Shown in pieces: positions 36,850 to 44,860 of a stretch of DNA of 57,762 nucleotides (its first letter is position 1; each line of letters opens with the position of its first letter). This DNA is from an uncultured Bacteroidota bacterium (lineage in GTDB: Bacteria > Bacteroidota > Bacteroidia > Bacteroidales > UBA12481). The notes under the pieces were generated by a model. That model was given only the letters and a program-made list of their open reading frames with translations, made no database searches and was not told the DNA's origin. A program made the translations under genes and the position numbers. The stretch covers positions 1 to 57,762 of the forward strand of contig CAINOB010000129.1 in assembly GCA_903851365.1 (NCBI GenBank). The letters are read 5' to 3'.

Positions 36850-38205
36850 CTATGACTTCATCAGTTTATCCATCTTCCCTAAAATTTCCTTGCGCAGCTC
36901 AACCATCTTTTTAATGTCCTTATTTTTCCTGCTTTTCATCCACATAAAGCGGATACGGGAGCGCCATTTGCGGTTTTCGAACATGTAGTGAACCATGTAG
37001 AGCGATGTTGGCAGGAGGGTGGCCCAGTAAAGGAGCCAGATCCACCAGGTCTTGAAAATCAATCCCACGATGAGGGTTTGCAGGAAATAACTGATGGGCA
37101 GCATTACCAGCAGACTGATGACGAAGGCGCCGGTCGACCAGAACTGCGGATCTTTGAAAAGCTTGCGCGAGAGGATCATCGGGACGCGGAACAGGTGGTA
37201 GTTATTGATCAGTGAGTAGATATGCAGCGGGAAGCCAACCGCCAGGATCAGGGTATTCCAAATCATGCGCAGCGGTCCGTAGGGTTCATGTTCGATAGTG
37301 TGATCGCGGAAATTGTACTTTTTCATCAGTTTCCAGTATTCCATGACCAGGTTGTTCATTTCGGCAATTTTTTCCGGTTGAGTTTCCCGGAGTGCACCGA
37401 TCATGCGGATCATTTCCTTATCAGCATCGAATTTATTAAAGAGGGTTTTTCCCGGCAGATTTTTCAGTTCGCGGAACCGTTCGCCATACATTACCCTGAG
37501 GTCCATCACCATATAATAAATATCCTCCCAGGGGATCTCTATCATGTGGGGCTCGATATGGATGCGGATGCGGTTGTTTAATTCTTTCAGTGCACTCTGC
37601 GGATCGTTGTGGTACAAATCCTTCAGGTCGGTTATGGTGATAGGATCGCCGTAACTCACGGTGAGCCGTCCCCTCACGTTTTCATAATTCGAATAATCGA
37701 CGCCGCAGGGAACAATTTTGAGGCCCAACTTGAAGTCGCAGGCGTTTTCGGCTTCGAAAGCGATACGTGCCAGTCCTTTTTTCAGCGGCCGAAAAAACCG
37801 CTTGTCGCCGTGGTTGCCTTCAGGAAACATGCAGATAGAGTGTCCGGTGCGCAATATCTCGGTGCAGCGGTCGAATACCTCCTGATTTTTAGCCAGATTT
37901 TCGTAGCCATCGCGGATGCGGTAAACCGGCATCATCTTGATAAAATTCAAAAACCGGGTGATGATTTTACTCTTGAAAATATCGGCCCGTGCCAGAAAAA
38001 TCGGCTGCTGGGGCATGGTAGTCACGAAAACCAGTGCATCCATCAGGGCATTCTGGTGATTGGGGGCAAAAAGCAGCGGGTCGTTGGGCTTGAATTTATC
38101 GCGACCGCGGATCTCTGTGCGGCGGTAGAAAATATTCTTGAAGGCGAAACTTGTCCAATACCGGACAAATTGATATCCAAAGGTGTAATGCTCAACTTTT
38201 TTCAT
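36850..38205 (-). CDS. PlsC-type 1-acyl-glycerol-phosphate acyltransferase, long form
   Basis: A 451-aa membrane-associated acyltransferase. The acceptor motif is APNHQNALMD (His50 to Asp56, so HX5D rather than the common HX4D, as in some glycerol-3-phosphate acyltransferases), followed by the FPEGNHGDKRFF glycerophosphate-binding box. The C-terminal third has two or three hydrophobic segments (TLILAVGFPLHIYSLI, FVISLLVMLPISYFL, WIWLLYWATLLPTSLYM). It probably acts in phospholipid synthesis; the substrate is not certain. Its start overlaps the symporter stop by 4 nt. Confidence 0.85.
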   Translation of the reverse strand: MKKVEHYTFGYQFVRYWTSFAFKNIFYRRTEIRGRDKFKPNDPLLFAPNHQNALMDALVFVTTMPQQPIFLARADIFKSKIITRFLNFIKMMPVYRIRDGYENLAKNQEVFDRCTEILRTGHSICMFPEGNHGDKRFFRPLKKGLARIAFEAENACDFKLGLKIVPCGVDYSNYENVRGRLTVSYGDPITITDLKDLYHNDPQSALKELNNRIRIHIEPHMIEIPWEDIYYMVMDLRVMYGERFRELKNLPGKTLFNKFDADKEMIRMIGALRETQPEKIAEMNNLVMEYWKLMKKYNFRDHTIEHEPYGPLRMIWNTLILAVGFPLHIYSLINNYHLFRVPMILSRKLFKDPQFWSTGAFVISLLVMLPISYFLQTLIVGLIFKTWWIWLLYWATLLPTSLYMVHYMFENRKWRSRIRFMWMKSRKNKDIKKMVELRKEILGKMDKLMKS

Positions 38206-39158
38206 GGTACGAGATTTAGGGTTTCAGGGATCCCGGTGATCGGCCTTTTCGACCAGAATCCGGCCAGGATCAGTCCCGACAGGATATGCCAGATGCCCCA
38301 CCAGGCAGCTACAAATGCCATTCCACCCAGATCGAGATCAGGAGGAAATATTTTCGGATTGAATATCAGGATCAGTCCGAGGGCGCTGTTCTGTATGCCC
38401 GTTTCGAGTGATATCGAGCGGATATCTTTTACGGGCCGTTTCATGATTTTGGCGAACGACCAGCCCGTGAATAATCCCAGTCCGTTATGTATCAAAATAA
38501 TAACAAATATCGGAGGGATATAATTCAGGAAATGATCGAAATTATTGGCAAAGGCCATGATGGCGAATCCCACGAAAGCCAGGAAAGAGAAAATGCGGAA
38601 AGGCCTGATGATTTTCTTTGCCGTGGCCGGGAAATAGCGTGTAAAGATGATCCCCATACTGATTGGGATGGCCATCAGGATCAGTACCGTCATAAACATT
38701 TGCAGAGGGTCGATTTCGAGAGGCCGGAGCAGGGGAGATGTCCTTTCATATAAATATCCCCAGAGGGCAAAATTGGCAGGTGTGAGGATGATTGCGGCGA
38801 TGGTAGTGATCGCGGTCATGCTGACGGAGAGGGCAACATTACCTTTTGCCAGGGAGGAGATGAAATTGCTGATAATTCCACCCGGACAGGCGGCGACGAG
38901 GATCATGCCCAGGGCAACAGCGGGAGAGGGGCTAATGATTTTTACGAGGATAAAGGTTACAGCCGGAAGCAGGAGAAACTGAGATATCAATCCGATGATG
39001 AGTGATTTAGGTTGTGCGATAACCTCACGAAACTGTTTGTAATTCAGGTCCAGGGCAATGCCAAACATGATGAAAGCCATGGTGAGGTTCATGATGATCA
39101 AACCTGTGGGACTGAAATTCAGGCGGACCGAATCGAGAATTTCCAGGTTGTCGAACAT
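38202..39158 (-). CDS. Bile acid:sodium symporter (SBF/BASS) family transporter
   Basis: A 318-aa protein with about nine to ten hydrophobic helices. Family signatures: NLTMAFIMFGIALDLNYKQF, CPGGIISNFISSLAKGNVAL (broken helix substrate site) and ETGIQNSALGLILI. Bacterial members carry bile acids, pantoate or other organic anions with sodium; the substrate here is unknown. It is 6 nt downstream of the Crp/Fnr gene on the same strand, so likely co-regulated with it. Confidence 0.9.
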   Translation of the reverse strand: MFDNLEILDSVRLNFSPTGLIIMNLTMAFIMFGIALDLNYKQFREVIAQPKSLIIGLISQFLLLPAVTFILVKIISPSPAVALGMILVAACPGGIISNFISSLAKGNVALSVSMTAITTIAAIILTPANFALWGYLYERTSPLLRPLEIDPLQMFMTVLILMAIPISMGIIFTRYFPATAKKIIRPFRIFSFLAFVGFAIMAFANNFDHFLNYIPPIFVIILIHNGLGLFTGWSFAKIMKRPVKDIRSISLETGIQNSALGLILIFNPKIFPPDLDLGGMAFVAAWWGIWHILSGLILAGFWSKRPITGIPETLNLVP

Positions 39159-39164
39159 CTGGTG

Positions 39165-39866
39165 TTACATATTGGCGATTTTTCGCAGGCCGGGGATGTC
39201 GAGTAAACTGATTTTGCGGCCATGCAGGTCGATCAGGCCATCGAGCTTGAACTCGCTGAGGAGGCGGATAACCGATTCTGTTGCGGTGCCGACCATATTG
39301 GCCATTTCTTCGCGGGTAAGGGAAATCTTTAGCACTTTATCCGAATCGAGACCAAAGGTATCCATCAGGATCAGGAGAATTTCGGCTAAACGCTCGCGCA
39401 CGGTTTTCTGGGCGATATCGGTAATGAAGTTATTAGCTTCGCCGAGCTCGCGGCAGGTGAGCTGCATGAGCTGCATCGAGAAGGCAGGATTTTCCTTGAC
39501 GAGTTGAAAAAGATTTTCGGACGGGATAAAACAGAGCACCGAGTCCTCGATCACCTTGGCGGTGGTACAGGCCAGCTCCTTGCTGAGCACCGACCGGAAG
39601 CCGATGATGTCGCCGGGCTTGGCGAAGCGGATGATCTGCTCCTTGCCGTCGATGCCGGTTTTGTATATCTTGACGATACCATCCTGAACGCAATAAAATC
39701 CGTTGATGCGGTGACCTTCATGGTATACGATGTTGCCCCTTTTGTAGAGGCTGCTTCCTTTACCATAATGGACAGAGTCGAGCTGGTCGGTTGTCAGGTC
39801 CTTGAAAATGGAATGACCCTTGATTATGCACTCGTCACAAATCGGAACATGTGGAACGCTTTTCAT
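39165..39866 (-). CDS. Crp/Fnr-family transcriptional regulator
   Basis: A 233-aa regulator: N-terminal cysteine pair (ICDECIIKGHSIF), cyclic-nucleotide-binding fold (about residues 25-140; HEGHRINGFYCVQDGIVKI, GDIIGFRS) and a C-terminal winged helix (about 165-230; LTREEMANMVGTATESVIRL). The cysteines might bind a cluster as in Fnr, but the spacing differs and only part of the set is present. The -7 box TATATTTG lies 5 nt before the ATG, implying a nearly leaderless mRNA. Confidence 0.9.
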   Translation of the reverse strand: MKSVPHVPICDECIIKGHSIFKDLTTDQLDSVHYGKGSSLYKRGNIVYHEGHRINGFYCVQDGIVKIYKTGIDGKEQIIRFAKPGDIIGFRSVLSKELACTTAKVIEDSVLCFIPSENLFQLVKENPAFSMQLMQLTCRELGEANNFITDIAQKTVRERLAEILLILMDTFGLDSDKVLKISLTREEMANMVGTATESVIRLLSEFKLDGLIDLHGRKISLLDIPGLRKIANM

Positions 39867-39871
39867 ACCGA

Positions 39872-39879
39872 CAAATATA
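39872..39879 (-). promoter_or_regulatory. -7 box (TATATTTG) for the Crp/Fnr gene
   Basis: Perfect TAnnTTTG match on the minus strand. A TTG lies 22 bp upstream, acceptable as a -33 element. It ends 5 nt before the start codon. Confidence 0.55.
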
Positions 39880-39970
39880 AATATTTTCGTTACGCGGTTT
39901 ACAATTATGTAACTTAATAAATATGTTCTGCATTAGTTGAAATCGTTGTATATTTCCAAAAAATGAAGCT

Positions 39971-40384
39971 ATGGAGAAACAAATTTCGGTGGTATGGAAG
40001 GGCAATATGGCCTTTGAAGCTCAGATAGATGAGTATAAAGTGATGATGGATGCCTCGCCGGCAGTAGGCGGACAGCATATGGGACCCACCCCCAAGCCAC
40101 TGCTGATGGCATCGATGGGAGGGTGCACCGGCATGGATGTGGTATCGCTCGCGAAGAAGATGCGCCAGGAAGTGGATACCCTCGAAATTATTTTAAAGGG
40201 AACCATTGCCGAAGAGCATCCGATGAAATACGAAGCCATTCACATGATCTTTCAATTCACCGGGAAAGATCTGGATGCCGAGAAGCTGCAGAAAGCCGTC
40301 GATATGTCGCAAGATAAATATTGCGGCGTTGCGGCGACTCTCAAGGATTCAGTTAAGCTGACGTACGAGATCTCAATAAAGTAA
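39971..40384 (+). CDS. OsmC-family protein
   Basis: A 137-aa OsmC/Ohr-fold protein, usually a thiol peroxidase acting on organic hydroperoxides. The conserved cysteines are in MGGCTGMDVVSLAKK and in SQDKYCGVAATL. Glu residues in IAEEHPMKYEAIHM fit the family. It is divergent from the Crp/Fnr gene across about 100 bp, so it may be one of its targets. Confidence 0.88.
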   Translation: MEKQISVVWKGNMAFEAQIDEYKVMMDASPAVGGQHMGPTPKPLLMASMGGCTGMDVVSLAKKMRQEVDTLEIILKGTIAEEHPMKYEAIHMIFQFTGKDLDAEKLQKAVDMSQDKYCGVAATLKDSVKLTYEISIK

Positions 40385-40409
40385 TTATGCTCCCTGCAGC
40401 CGAGCATAT

Positions 40410-41429
40410 TTATAGCGCTGAGGTAAATTGGCGTAGGAATCGTACGTCGTTCTCAAAGAGCAGTCTGATGTCTTTGATTCCGAACTTCAGTAAGGCAATT
40501 CGCTCTATCCCCATTCCGAAGGCGAAGCCGGTGTATTCCTGACTGTCGATGCCGACACTGTCAAGAACATTCGGGTCGACCATTCCGCAGCCGAGAATTT
40601 CGAGCCAGCCGGTGTATTTGCACATGTTGCAGCCTTTACCGCCACAGAGGGTGCACGATACGTCCATTTCGGCCGATGGTTCGGTGAACGGGAAGAATGA
40701 AGGGCGAAGGCGGATCCGGGTATCTTTGCCAAACATCTCTTTTGAGAAGAAAAGCAAAGTCTGTTTCAGATCGGCAAATGATACGTTCTTATTGATATAC
40801 AGGCCTTCCACTTGATGGAATATGCAATGCGAGCGGGCTGAGATGGCTTCGTTCCGGAATACTCGTCCGGGGCTGATGGTGCGGATCGGAGGTTTCTGTT
40901 TTTCCATCACGCGGACCTGTACCGATGAGGTATGGGTCCGCAGGAGGATATCGGGGTCCGACTCGATAAAGAAGGTGTCCTGCATATCGCGGGCCGGGTG
41001 TTCCGGCGGGAAGTTCAGTGCAGAGAAAACATGCCAGTCATCCTCGATTTCCGGGCCGGTGGATATGGTGAAACCCAGACGGCTGAAGATATCGATGATT
41101 TCGTTGCGCACGAGCGATACCGGGTGACGGGAGCCGAGCGGCATCGGGTCGCCGGGGAGCGTCAGATCGATGGTTGGATCGAGCTTAAAGCTCTTTTTGT
41201 GCTTTTCCTGCAGCTCTTTGAGCTTATTGATTGCCAGCGTTTTCAGAACGTTCAGTTCCTGGCCGAAAGCTCTTTTATCCTGCGGGGCAACTTCTTTGAA
41301 TTTCTCAAAAAGCTCTGTTATTTCGCCTTTTTTACCCAACATGCGGATACGGAATTCCTCCGCGATCTCCGCCTTATCGGTATCGAACTTCTCCACCTCC
41401 GCAATAAGCTGCTTTACCTTATCTAACAT
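40410..41429 (-). CDS. pheS: Phenylalanine--tRNA ligase alpha subunit
   Basis: Catalytic alpha chain of the alpha2-beta2 PheRS. N-terminal coiled coil (about residues 1-90) for tRNA contact, then the class II core: motif 1 region GFTISTGPEIEDDWHVFSAL, motif 2 FRNEAISARSHCIFHQVEGL, FTEPSAEMDVSC, and motif 3 GFAFGMGIERIALLKFGI. Also present is CTLCGGKGCNMCKYTGW, the cysteine-rich insert common in bacterial PheS. Length 339 aa. pheT is not adjacent. A 77-nt inverted repeat precedes the gene. Confidence 0.97.
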   Translation of the reverse strand: MLDKVKQLIAEVEKFDTDKAEIAEEFRIRMLGKKGEITELFEKFKEVAPQDKRAFGQELNVLKTLAINKLKELQEKHKKSFKLDPTIDLTLPGDPMPLGSRHPVSLVRNEIIDIFSRLGFTISTGPEIEDDWHVFSALNFPPEHPARDMQDTFFIESDPDILLRTHTSSVQVRVMEKQKPPIRTISPGRVFRNEAISARSHCIFHQVEGLYINKNVSFADLKQTLLFFSKEMFGKDTRIRLRPSFFPFTEPSAEMDVSCTLCGGKGCNMCKYTGWLEILGCGMVDPNVLDSVGIDSQEYTGFAFGMGIERIALLKFGIKDIRLLFENDVRFLRQFTSAL

Positions 41430-41449
41430 GATCAGTTTTTCTTTGATTT

Positions 41450-41526
41450 AAAAGGATAGGAGTTTAATAGGTGAGGAGTTTATTTGAAAGCCTTCAACTC
41501 CTCACCTTCTCTGCTCCTATCCTTTT
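41450..41526. repeat. Long nested inverted repeat between the cyclophilin gene and pheS
   Basis: Outer arms AAAAGGATAGGAG (41450-41462) and CTCCTATCCTTTT (41514-41526) are perfect 13-bp complements. Inner arms GGTGAGGAGTT (41470-41480) and AACTCCTCACC (41496-41506) are perfect 11-bp complements. The structure overlaps the stop codon of the cyclophilin gene and forms most of the pheS 5' leader. It could be a bidirectional terminator or a mobile palindrome. Confidence 0.8.
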
Positions 41527-42178
41527 ATTTAACTATCGTCATTGAAATAATCTTCACGTCAACTTTAGGCCTGTCGGCGCCATCTTTTTCGACATTTGAA
41601 ATTTTATCCACTATATTCATACCCTGAGTTACCTCACCATAAACGGTATATGCTTGATCCAGTGGAGGATATCCGCCAATAGTTGAATAAACCTTTTTCT
41701 GTTCATCGGTGAATTTGGCATGTCTTCCTGTGGCCACCATGTTATCGAGCGAGGCGACGGGAAATACGCGACCGGTAACGATATAGAATTGGGAACCGGA
41801 GGAAGCTTTCTCGGGGTTTTCGGTCCGGGCAGCGCAGAGGGCGCCTTTTTTGTGGTAGTGGTTTGCCTTGAATTCAGCCGGGATGGTATATCCGGGATTG
41901 CCTGAACCCAGCTGTGCGCCTGGCTTGGCATTCTTTGAGTTCGGATCGCCGGCCTGGACCATAAAGTTCGCGATCACCCTGTGGAAGAGGAGGCCATCGT
42001 AAAATTTCTGGTTCACCAGTTTCACGAAATTATCCCGATGTTTCGGGGTATCATCATAGAGGAGGATGGTGATATCGCCGAGCGTGGTTTTCATTTTCAC
42101 CTTGGTGGACTGAGCCTGATTTTCGTTCATCATACTGATTGTTAGTAAAATCATTACTGCTAAAGCTATCCTTTTCAT
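41525..42178 (-). CDS. Secreted peptidyl-prolyl cis-trans isomerase (cyclophilin type)
   Basis: A 217-aa cyclophilin with a signal peptide (ALAVMILLTISMMNENQAQ). The core shows FHRVIANFMVQAGDPNSKN (catalytic Arg and Phe), SGSQFYIVTGRVFPVASLD and VYGEVTQGMNIVDKISNV. It catalyses proline isomerisation during folding of envelope proteins. A nested inverted repeat follows the gene and pheS lies downstream. Confidence 0.92.
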   Translation of the reverse strand: MKRIALAVMILLTISMMNENQAQSTKVKMKTTLGDITILLYDDTPKHRDNFVKLVNQKFYDGLLFHRVIANFMVQAGDPNSKNAKPGAQLGSGNPGYTIPAEFKANHYHKKGALCAARTENPEKASSGSQFYIVTGRVFPVASLDNMVATGRHAKFTDEQKKVYSTIGGYPPLDQAYTVYGEVTQGMNIVDKISNVEKDGADRPKVDVKIISMTIVK

Positions 42179-42275
42179 ATCGATAAAATTTTAGGGGTGC
42201 AAGTTAGTAAAAATGAATAATCGGTATACCGGGCATTTGGCGGGTTTATAGAAAATCCCTAATATTGCAGGCTCT

Positions 42276-42350
42276 GAGATATTAGCTCAGCTGGTTTAGA
42301 GCGCTTGCTTGACAGGCAAGAGGTCACTGGTTCGAATCCAGTATGTCTCA
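42276..42350 (+). tRNA. tRNA-Val (GAC anticodon)
   Basis: A full cloverleaf can be drawn. The acceptor arms are GAGATAT and ATGTCTC with one G-T pair and discriminator A. The D arm is GCTC...GAGC, the anticodon stem CTTGC/GCAAG encloses loop TTGACAG, giving anticodon GAC (valine), and the T arm ACTGG-TTCGAAT-CCAGT is perfect. CCA is not encoded. 75 nt. It marks the boundary between housekeeping genes and the accessory region. Confidence 0.95.
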
Positions 42351-42361
42351 CAAAGATAATC

Positions 42362-42396
42362 AAGGAGTTAGCAGGTCGCTGACTCCTTCTTATTTT
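42362..42396 (+). terminator. Intrinsic terminator after tRNA-Val
   Basis: AAGGAGTTAGC-AGGTC-GCTGACTCCTT forms an 11-bp stem with one wobble, followed by CTTATTTT, 12 nt after the tRNA. Confidence 0.75.
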
Positions 42397-42755
42397 GCCG
42401 GTTTAAACATAGTGTAAACATCAGGATTTTCTGTACCCTGCACTGTATCAGTGAAATCTCAGATACGATTAGAGGACTCCCAAAATCCCAAACCGTGAGG
42501 TTTATCAATCTGTTGTAATCGCAGATGCATTGGGGATCGACGTTCAGCTGTTGAGATCCAGGGTATATTAGCTTAGACGGTCCAACAGCAGGGTTTATCG
42601 GTCAGTCTGGTGAGGTCAGGGTTTCGCACTAAAATCATTATCCGGTTGGTGCTTTTTCCGGTGAATCATGCACTACTGATGTCATTCCGACTATACAAGC
42701 ATTCATATAAAAACTCAATCTCAAAAAGAATCATTAGATTTGAAAAAAAAGCAGA
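42397..42755. other. Gene-free start of the accessory region
   Basis: No gene is visible in about 360 bp. It holds a GTTTA/TGTAAAC short inverted repeat near 42401, copy A of a 79-bp direct repeat (42468-42546), and a further diverged repeat block near 42625-42665 that resembles 43660-43690. Confidence 0.6.
42468..42546 (+). repeat. 79-bp direct repeat, copy A
   Basis: It begins TTAGAGGACTC and ends ACGTTCA, as does copy B at 43522-43600. The second half (GTTTATCAATC, then TTGTAATCGCAGATGC and GGATC) is nearly identical between the copies; the first half is more diverged. The copies bracket mntA and the truncated hepT. Confidence 0.8.
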
Positions 42756-43064
42756 ATGCAACTGATTCTTGAAAACCGGAAAGAAGACTTAAAGAATATA
42801 TGTCAGGCACTTAAGGTTAAAAGACTTTATGCCTTCGGCTCGGTCGTGTCCGGCAGATTCACCCGGAACAGCGACATTGATTTTCTGATTTCCTTTGCCG
42901 ACACTTTAACTGTTGAGGAGTATACCAATAATTACTTTTCACTCCATTACAGGCTAAGAGAACTCTTCCATAGGGATATAGACATTGTTACAGAAAGGAC
43001 ATTATCCAATCCATACTTCATAGAGAGTATTAACGAAACAAAAGAATTGATTTATGAAGCGTGA
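42756..43064 (+). CDS. mntA: MntA-type nucleotidyltransferase antitoxin
   Basis: A 102-aa minimal nucleotidyltransferase. The Pol-beta motif GSVVSGRFTRNSDIDFLI (GSx(9)DxD) and a third acidic site in DIDIVTERTL are intact. In MntA-HepT modules this enzyme AMPylates a Tyr of the HepT RNase and neutralises it. It overlaps the next gene by 11 nt, the normal MntA-HepT coupling. The partner is truncated (see next entry), so this antitoxin may be an orphan. Confidence 0.9.
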   Translation: MQLILENRKEDLKNICQALKVKRLYAFGSVVSGRFTRNSDIDFLISFADTLTVEEYTNNYFSLHYRLRELFHRDIDIVTERTLSNPYFIESINETKELIYEA

Positions 43065-43401
43065 AATAAAAAAGTGTCTTTTCGACATTAATACCTCCAT
43101 TGATTCCATCTACGATTACTTAGGAGGAGAAAGGGATTTCCTTGAATACCAAAAGAATAAGCTTTTACGCCGGGGGATAGAACGGGAAATTGAAATCATT
43201 GGGGAAGCCGTTCATCGAATTCTTAAAATTGACCCTGATTTTAATATTGTCAGCGCCAGCCAAATGCAAGTTCACCCTGATCTCGATGAACAATACCCAG
43301 GTGATCCAAAAGGAGGGGAAATTCAGCAAAAACAAAAAATCCGAGCAATCGAAATCCATTCTCCCGGAAATGGCAACGCATTTTTCGGATTCCGTGGATA
43401 A
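43054..43401 (+). pseudogene. HepT-like toxin, truncated and fused to unrelated sequence
   Basis: Residues 1 to about 68 match the HepT/DUF86 N-terminal helices (KREIKKCLFDINTSIDSIYD, then GIEREIEIIGEAVHRILKI). The rest should contain the RNase motif Rx(4-6)H (typically RNxxxH) and the AMPylated Tyr (HxY), but after about position 43255 the sequence becomes unrelated (hydrophilic, Gln/Lys-rich) and these residues are missing. The 115-aa product is therefore very unlikely to be an active toxin. The join lies inside the pair of 79-bp repeats, suggesting recombination or deletion. Confidence 0.75.
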
Positions 43402-43741
43402 ACGGATCTGGACGAAATATGGTCATCTTTTAACCGCGCAATCCACTTTCGTTCCGGCAAGATCGTGACACCGGCAAGAAAACGCCACCGGCCATCCTAC
43501 CGGTACCGGAAATCCCAATTTTTAGAGGACTCGATATTAATTCTAAACTGTAAGTTTATCAATCCTTTGTAATCGCAGATGCGTTGCGGATCAACGTTCA
43601 TCAAAGGAGTTCAGTGATGGATTGGATTTGCCGCTCCGCCAGCATAGCTTGACAAGTTGGCGCTCATGCTAAAACATTACCGGATTCCGAAATTTCGCAT
43701 ACAATGATTTCGTTACTTTGGAGTAATCTAATGGTTGTTTT
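43402..43741. other. Gene-free stretch with copy B of the direct repeat
   Basis: No gene is visible in 340 bp. The left part is unusually rich in CCGG-type words (ACCGGCAAG, CACCGGCC, CTACCGGTACCGG); the right part is repeat B and its diverged tail. Confidence 0.6.
43522..43600 (+). repeat. 79-bp direct repeat, copy B
   Basis: Same length and ends as copy A at 42468-42546; distance between copy starts is 1054 bp. The conserved half begins at GTTTATCAATC. Confidence 0.8.
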
Positions 43742-44590
43742 ATGACAAAAGAAAATACTATAAAACTGTTCGAGTCAAAAAAAGTCAGGGTTTTGTGGGA
43801 TGACAGCGCCGAAAAATGGTATTTCTCTGTTATTGATATCATTGAGATATTGTCCGAAAGCAAGAATCCGCGACGGTATTGGAGTGATTTAAAGATCAAG
43901 CTAAATAAAGAAGGCAGCCAACTGTACGAAAAAATCGTACAGTTGAAGATGGTGGCTTCTGATGGGAAAATGAGAGATACTGATGCCGCTGATACCGAGC
44001 AGATTTTACGATTGATTCAATCCATTCCGTCCCCTAAAGCTGAACCATTCAAAATGTGGTTAGCAAAAGTTGGTTATGAACGGATTGAAGAAACCGAAGA
44101 CCCTGAACTTGCCATTGATCGGGCAATGGAGATGTACCTTAAAAAGGGATATTCAACTAATTGGATTAATCAAAGACTTAAAAGCATTGAGGTTCGCAAG
44201 GAGCTTACTGACGAATGGGAATCACGAGGGGTTCAAAAAGGACAGGAATATGCGATTCTAACAGATGAAATCACAAAAGCCTGGGCAGGGCTAACAACAA
44301 AAGAGTATAAAAATATCAAGGATTTAAAAAAAGAGAGCCTTCGTGATAATATGACAAATCTGGAGTTAGTGCTGAATATGCTTGCGGAAACTTCAACCAC
44401 AGAATTGTCAAAAAAGGAAAAGCCCAAAACATTCATTGCCAGTAAAAAAGTCGCTCGCAAAGGAGGCGGAGTTGCCGGTAATGCAAGAAAGGACCTGGAA
44501 AAAAAGCTTGGGAATAGTGTGATTAGCCCTCTAAATGCAAAAGATCTGGGCCGTAAGGATAATAAGCTAACTGAAGGGAATAAAGAATAA
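43742..44590 (+). CDS. Bro-N (phage antirepressor-type) domain protein
   Basis: A 282-aa protein. Residues about 5-110 form a Bro-N domain (KLFESKKVRVLWDDSAEKWY, then FSVIDIIEIL and NPRRYWSDLK), the DNA-binding module of phage antirepressors and BRO proteins. A helical middle (AEPFKMWLAKVGYERIEETE) and a lysine-rich tail (about 225-282) with KKVARKGGGVAGNARKDLEK follow. Bacterial members are often found on mobile elements; targets are unknown. It stands alone in the accessory region. Confidence 0.85.
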   Translation: MTKENTIKLFESKKVRVLWDDSAEKWYFSVIDIIEILSESKNPRRYWSDLKIKLNKEGSQLYEKIVQLKMVASDGKMRDTDAADTEQILRLIQSIPSPKAEPFKMWLAKVGYERIEETEDPELAIDRAMEMYLKKGYSTNWINQRLKSIEVRKELTDEWESRGVQKGQEYAILTDEITKAWAGLTTKEYKNIKDLKKESLRDNMTNLELVLNMLAETSTTELSKKEKPKTFIASKKVARKGGGVAGNARKDLEKKLGNSVISPLNAKDLGRKDNKLTEGNKE

Positions 44591-44652
44591 ACCACCTAAT
44601 GTCGGCACAGACCAACAAAAATTGATGTGATTGGTAATCAAGTACTCCAGGT

Positions 44653-44675
44653 TTGGAATTTGGAATTTGGAATTG
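44653..44675. repeat. Heptanucleotide tandem repeat (TTTGGAA x3)
   Basis: Three perfect TTTGGAA units in a row followed by TT. Confidence 0.8.
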
Positions 44676-44737
44676 CACTTGTAAACAATTTCGGCTCTGT
44701 CTATTAATTACTGCACAAAGGTATTGATCGCCTGCTG

Positions 44738-44860
44738 ATGTTTGATTCAGGATCCTTGGCTATGTCGCTTCGGGAATTACGGGCCAACAAAAAAATGCTC
44801 ACCGCTGAGCCTAAACCGGGATCCCTGGAACGGATCAGCCTAAACCTTGCAGCCGATTGA
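44738..44860 (+). CDS. Possible 40-aa small protein
   Basis: An ATG-to-TGA frame of 40 codons reads MFDSGSLAMSLRELRANKKM and continues LTAEPKPGSLERISLNLAAD. The composition (basic patch, amphipathic Leu spacing) looks like protein, and no repeats explain it. There is no known family that I recognise and no clear ribosome-binding site. It may be a remnant of a longer gene. Confidence 0.3.
   Translation: MFDSGSLAMSLRELRANKKMLTAEPKPGSLERISLNLAAD

Noticed and set aside
42276-42755. Integration site (attL/attR) at the tRNA
   Set aside because: Only one copy of the tRNA 3' end is in the window and there is no integrase, so no att feature is listed.
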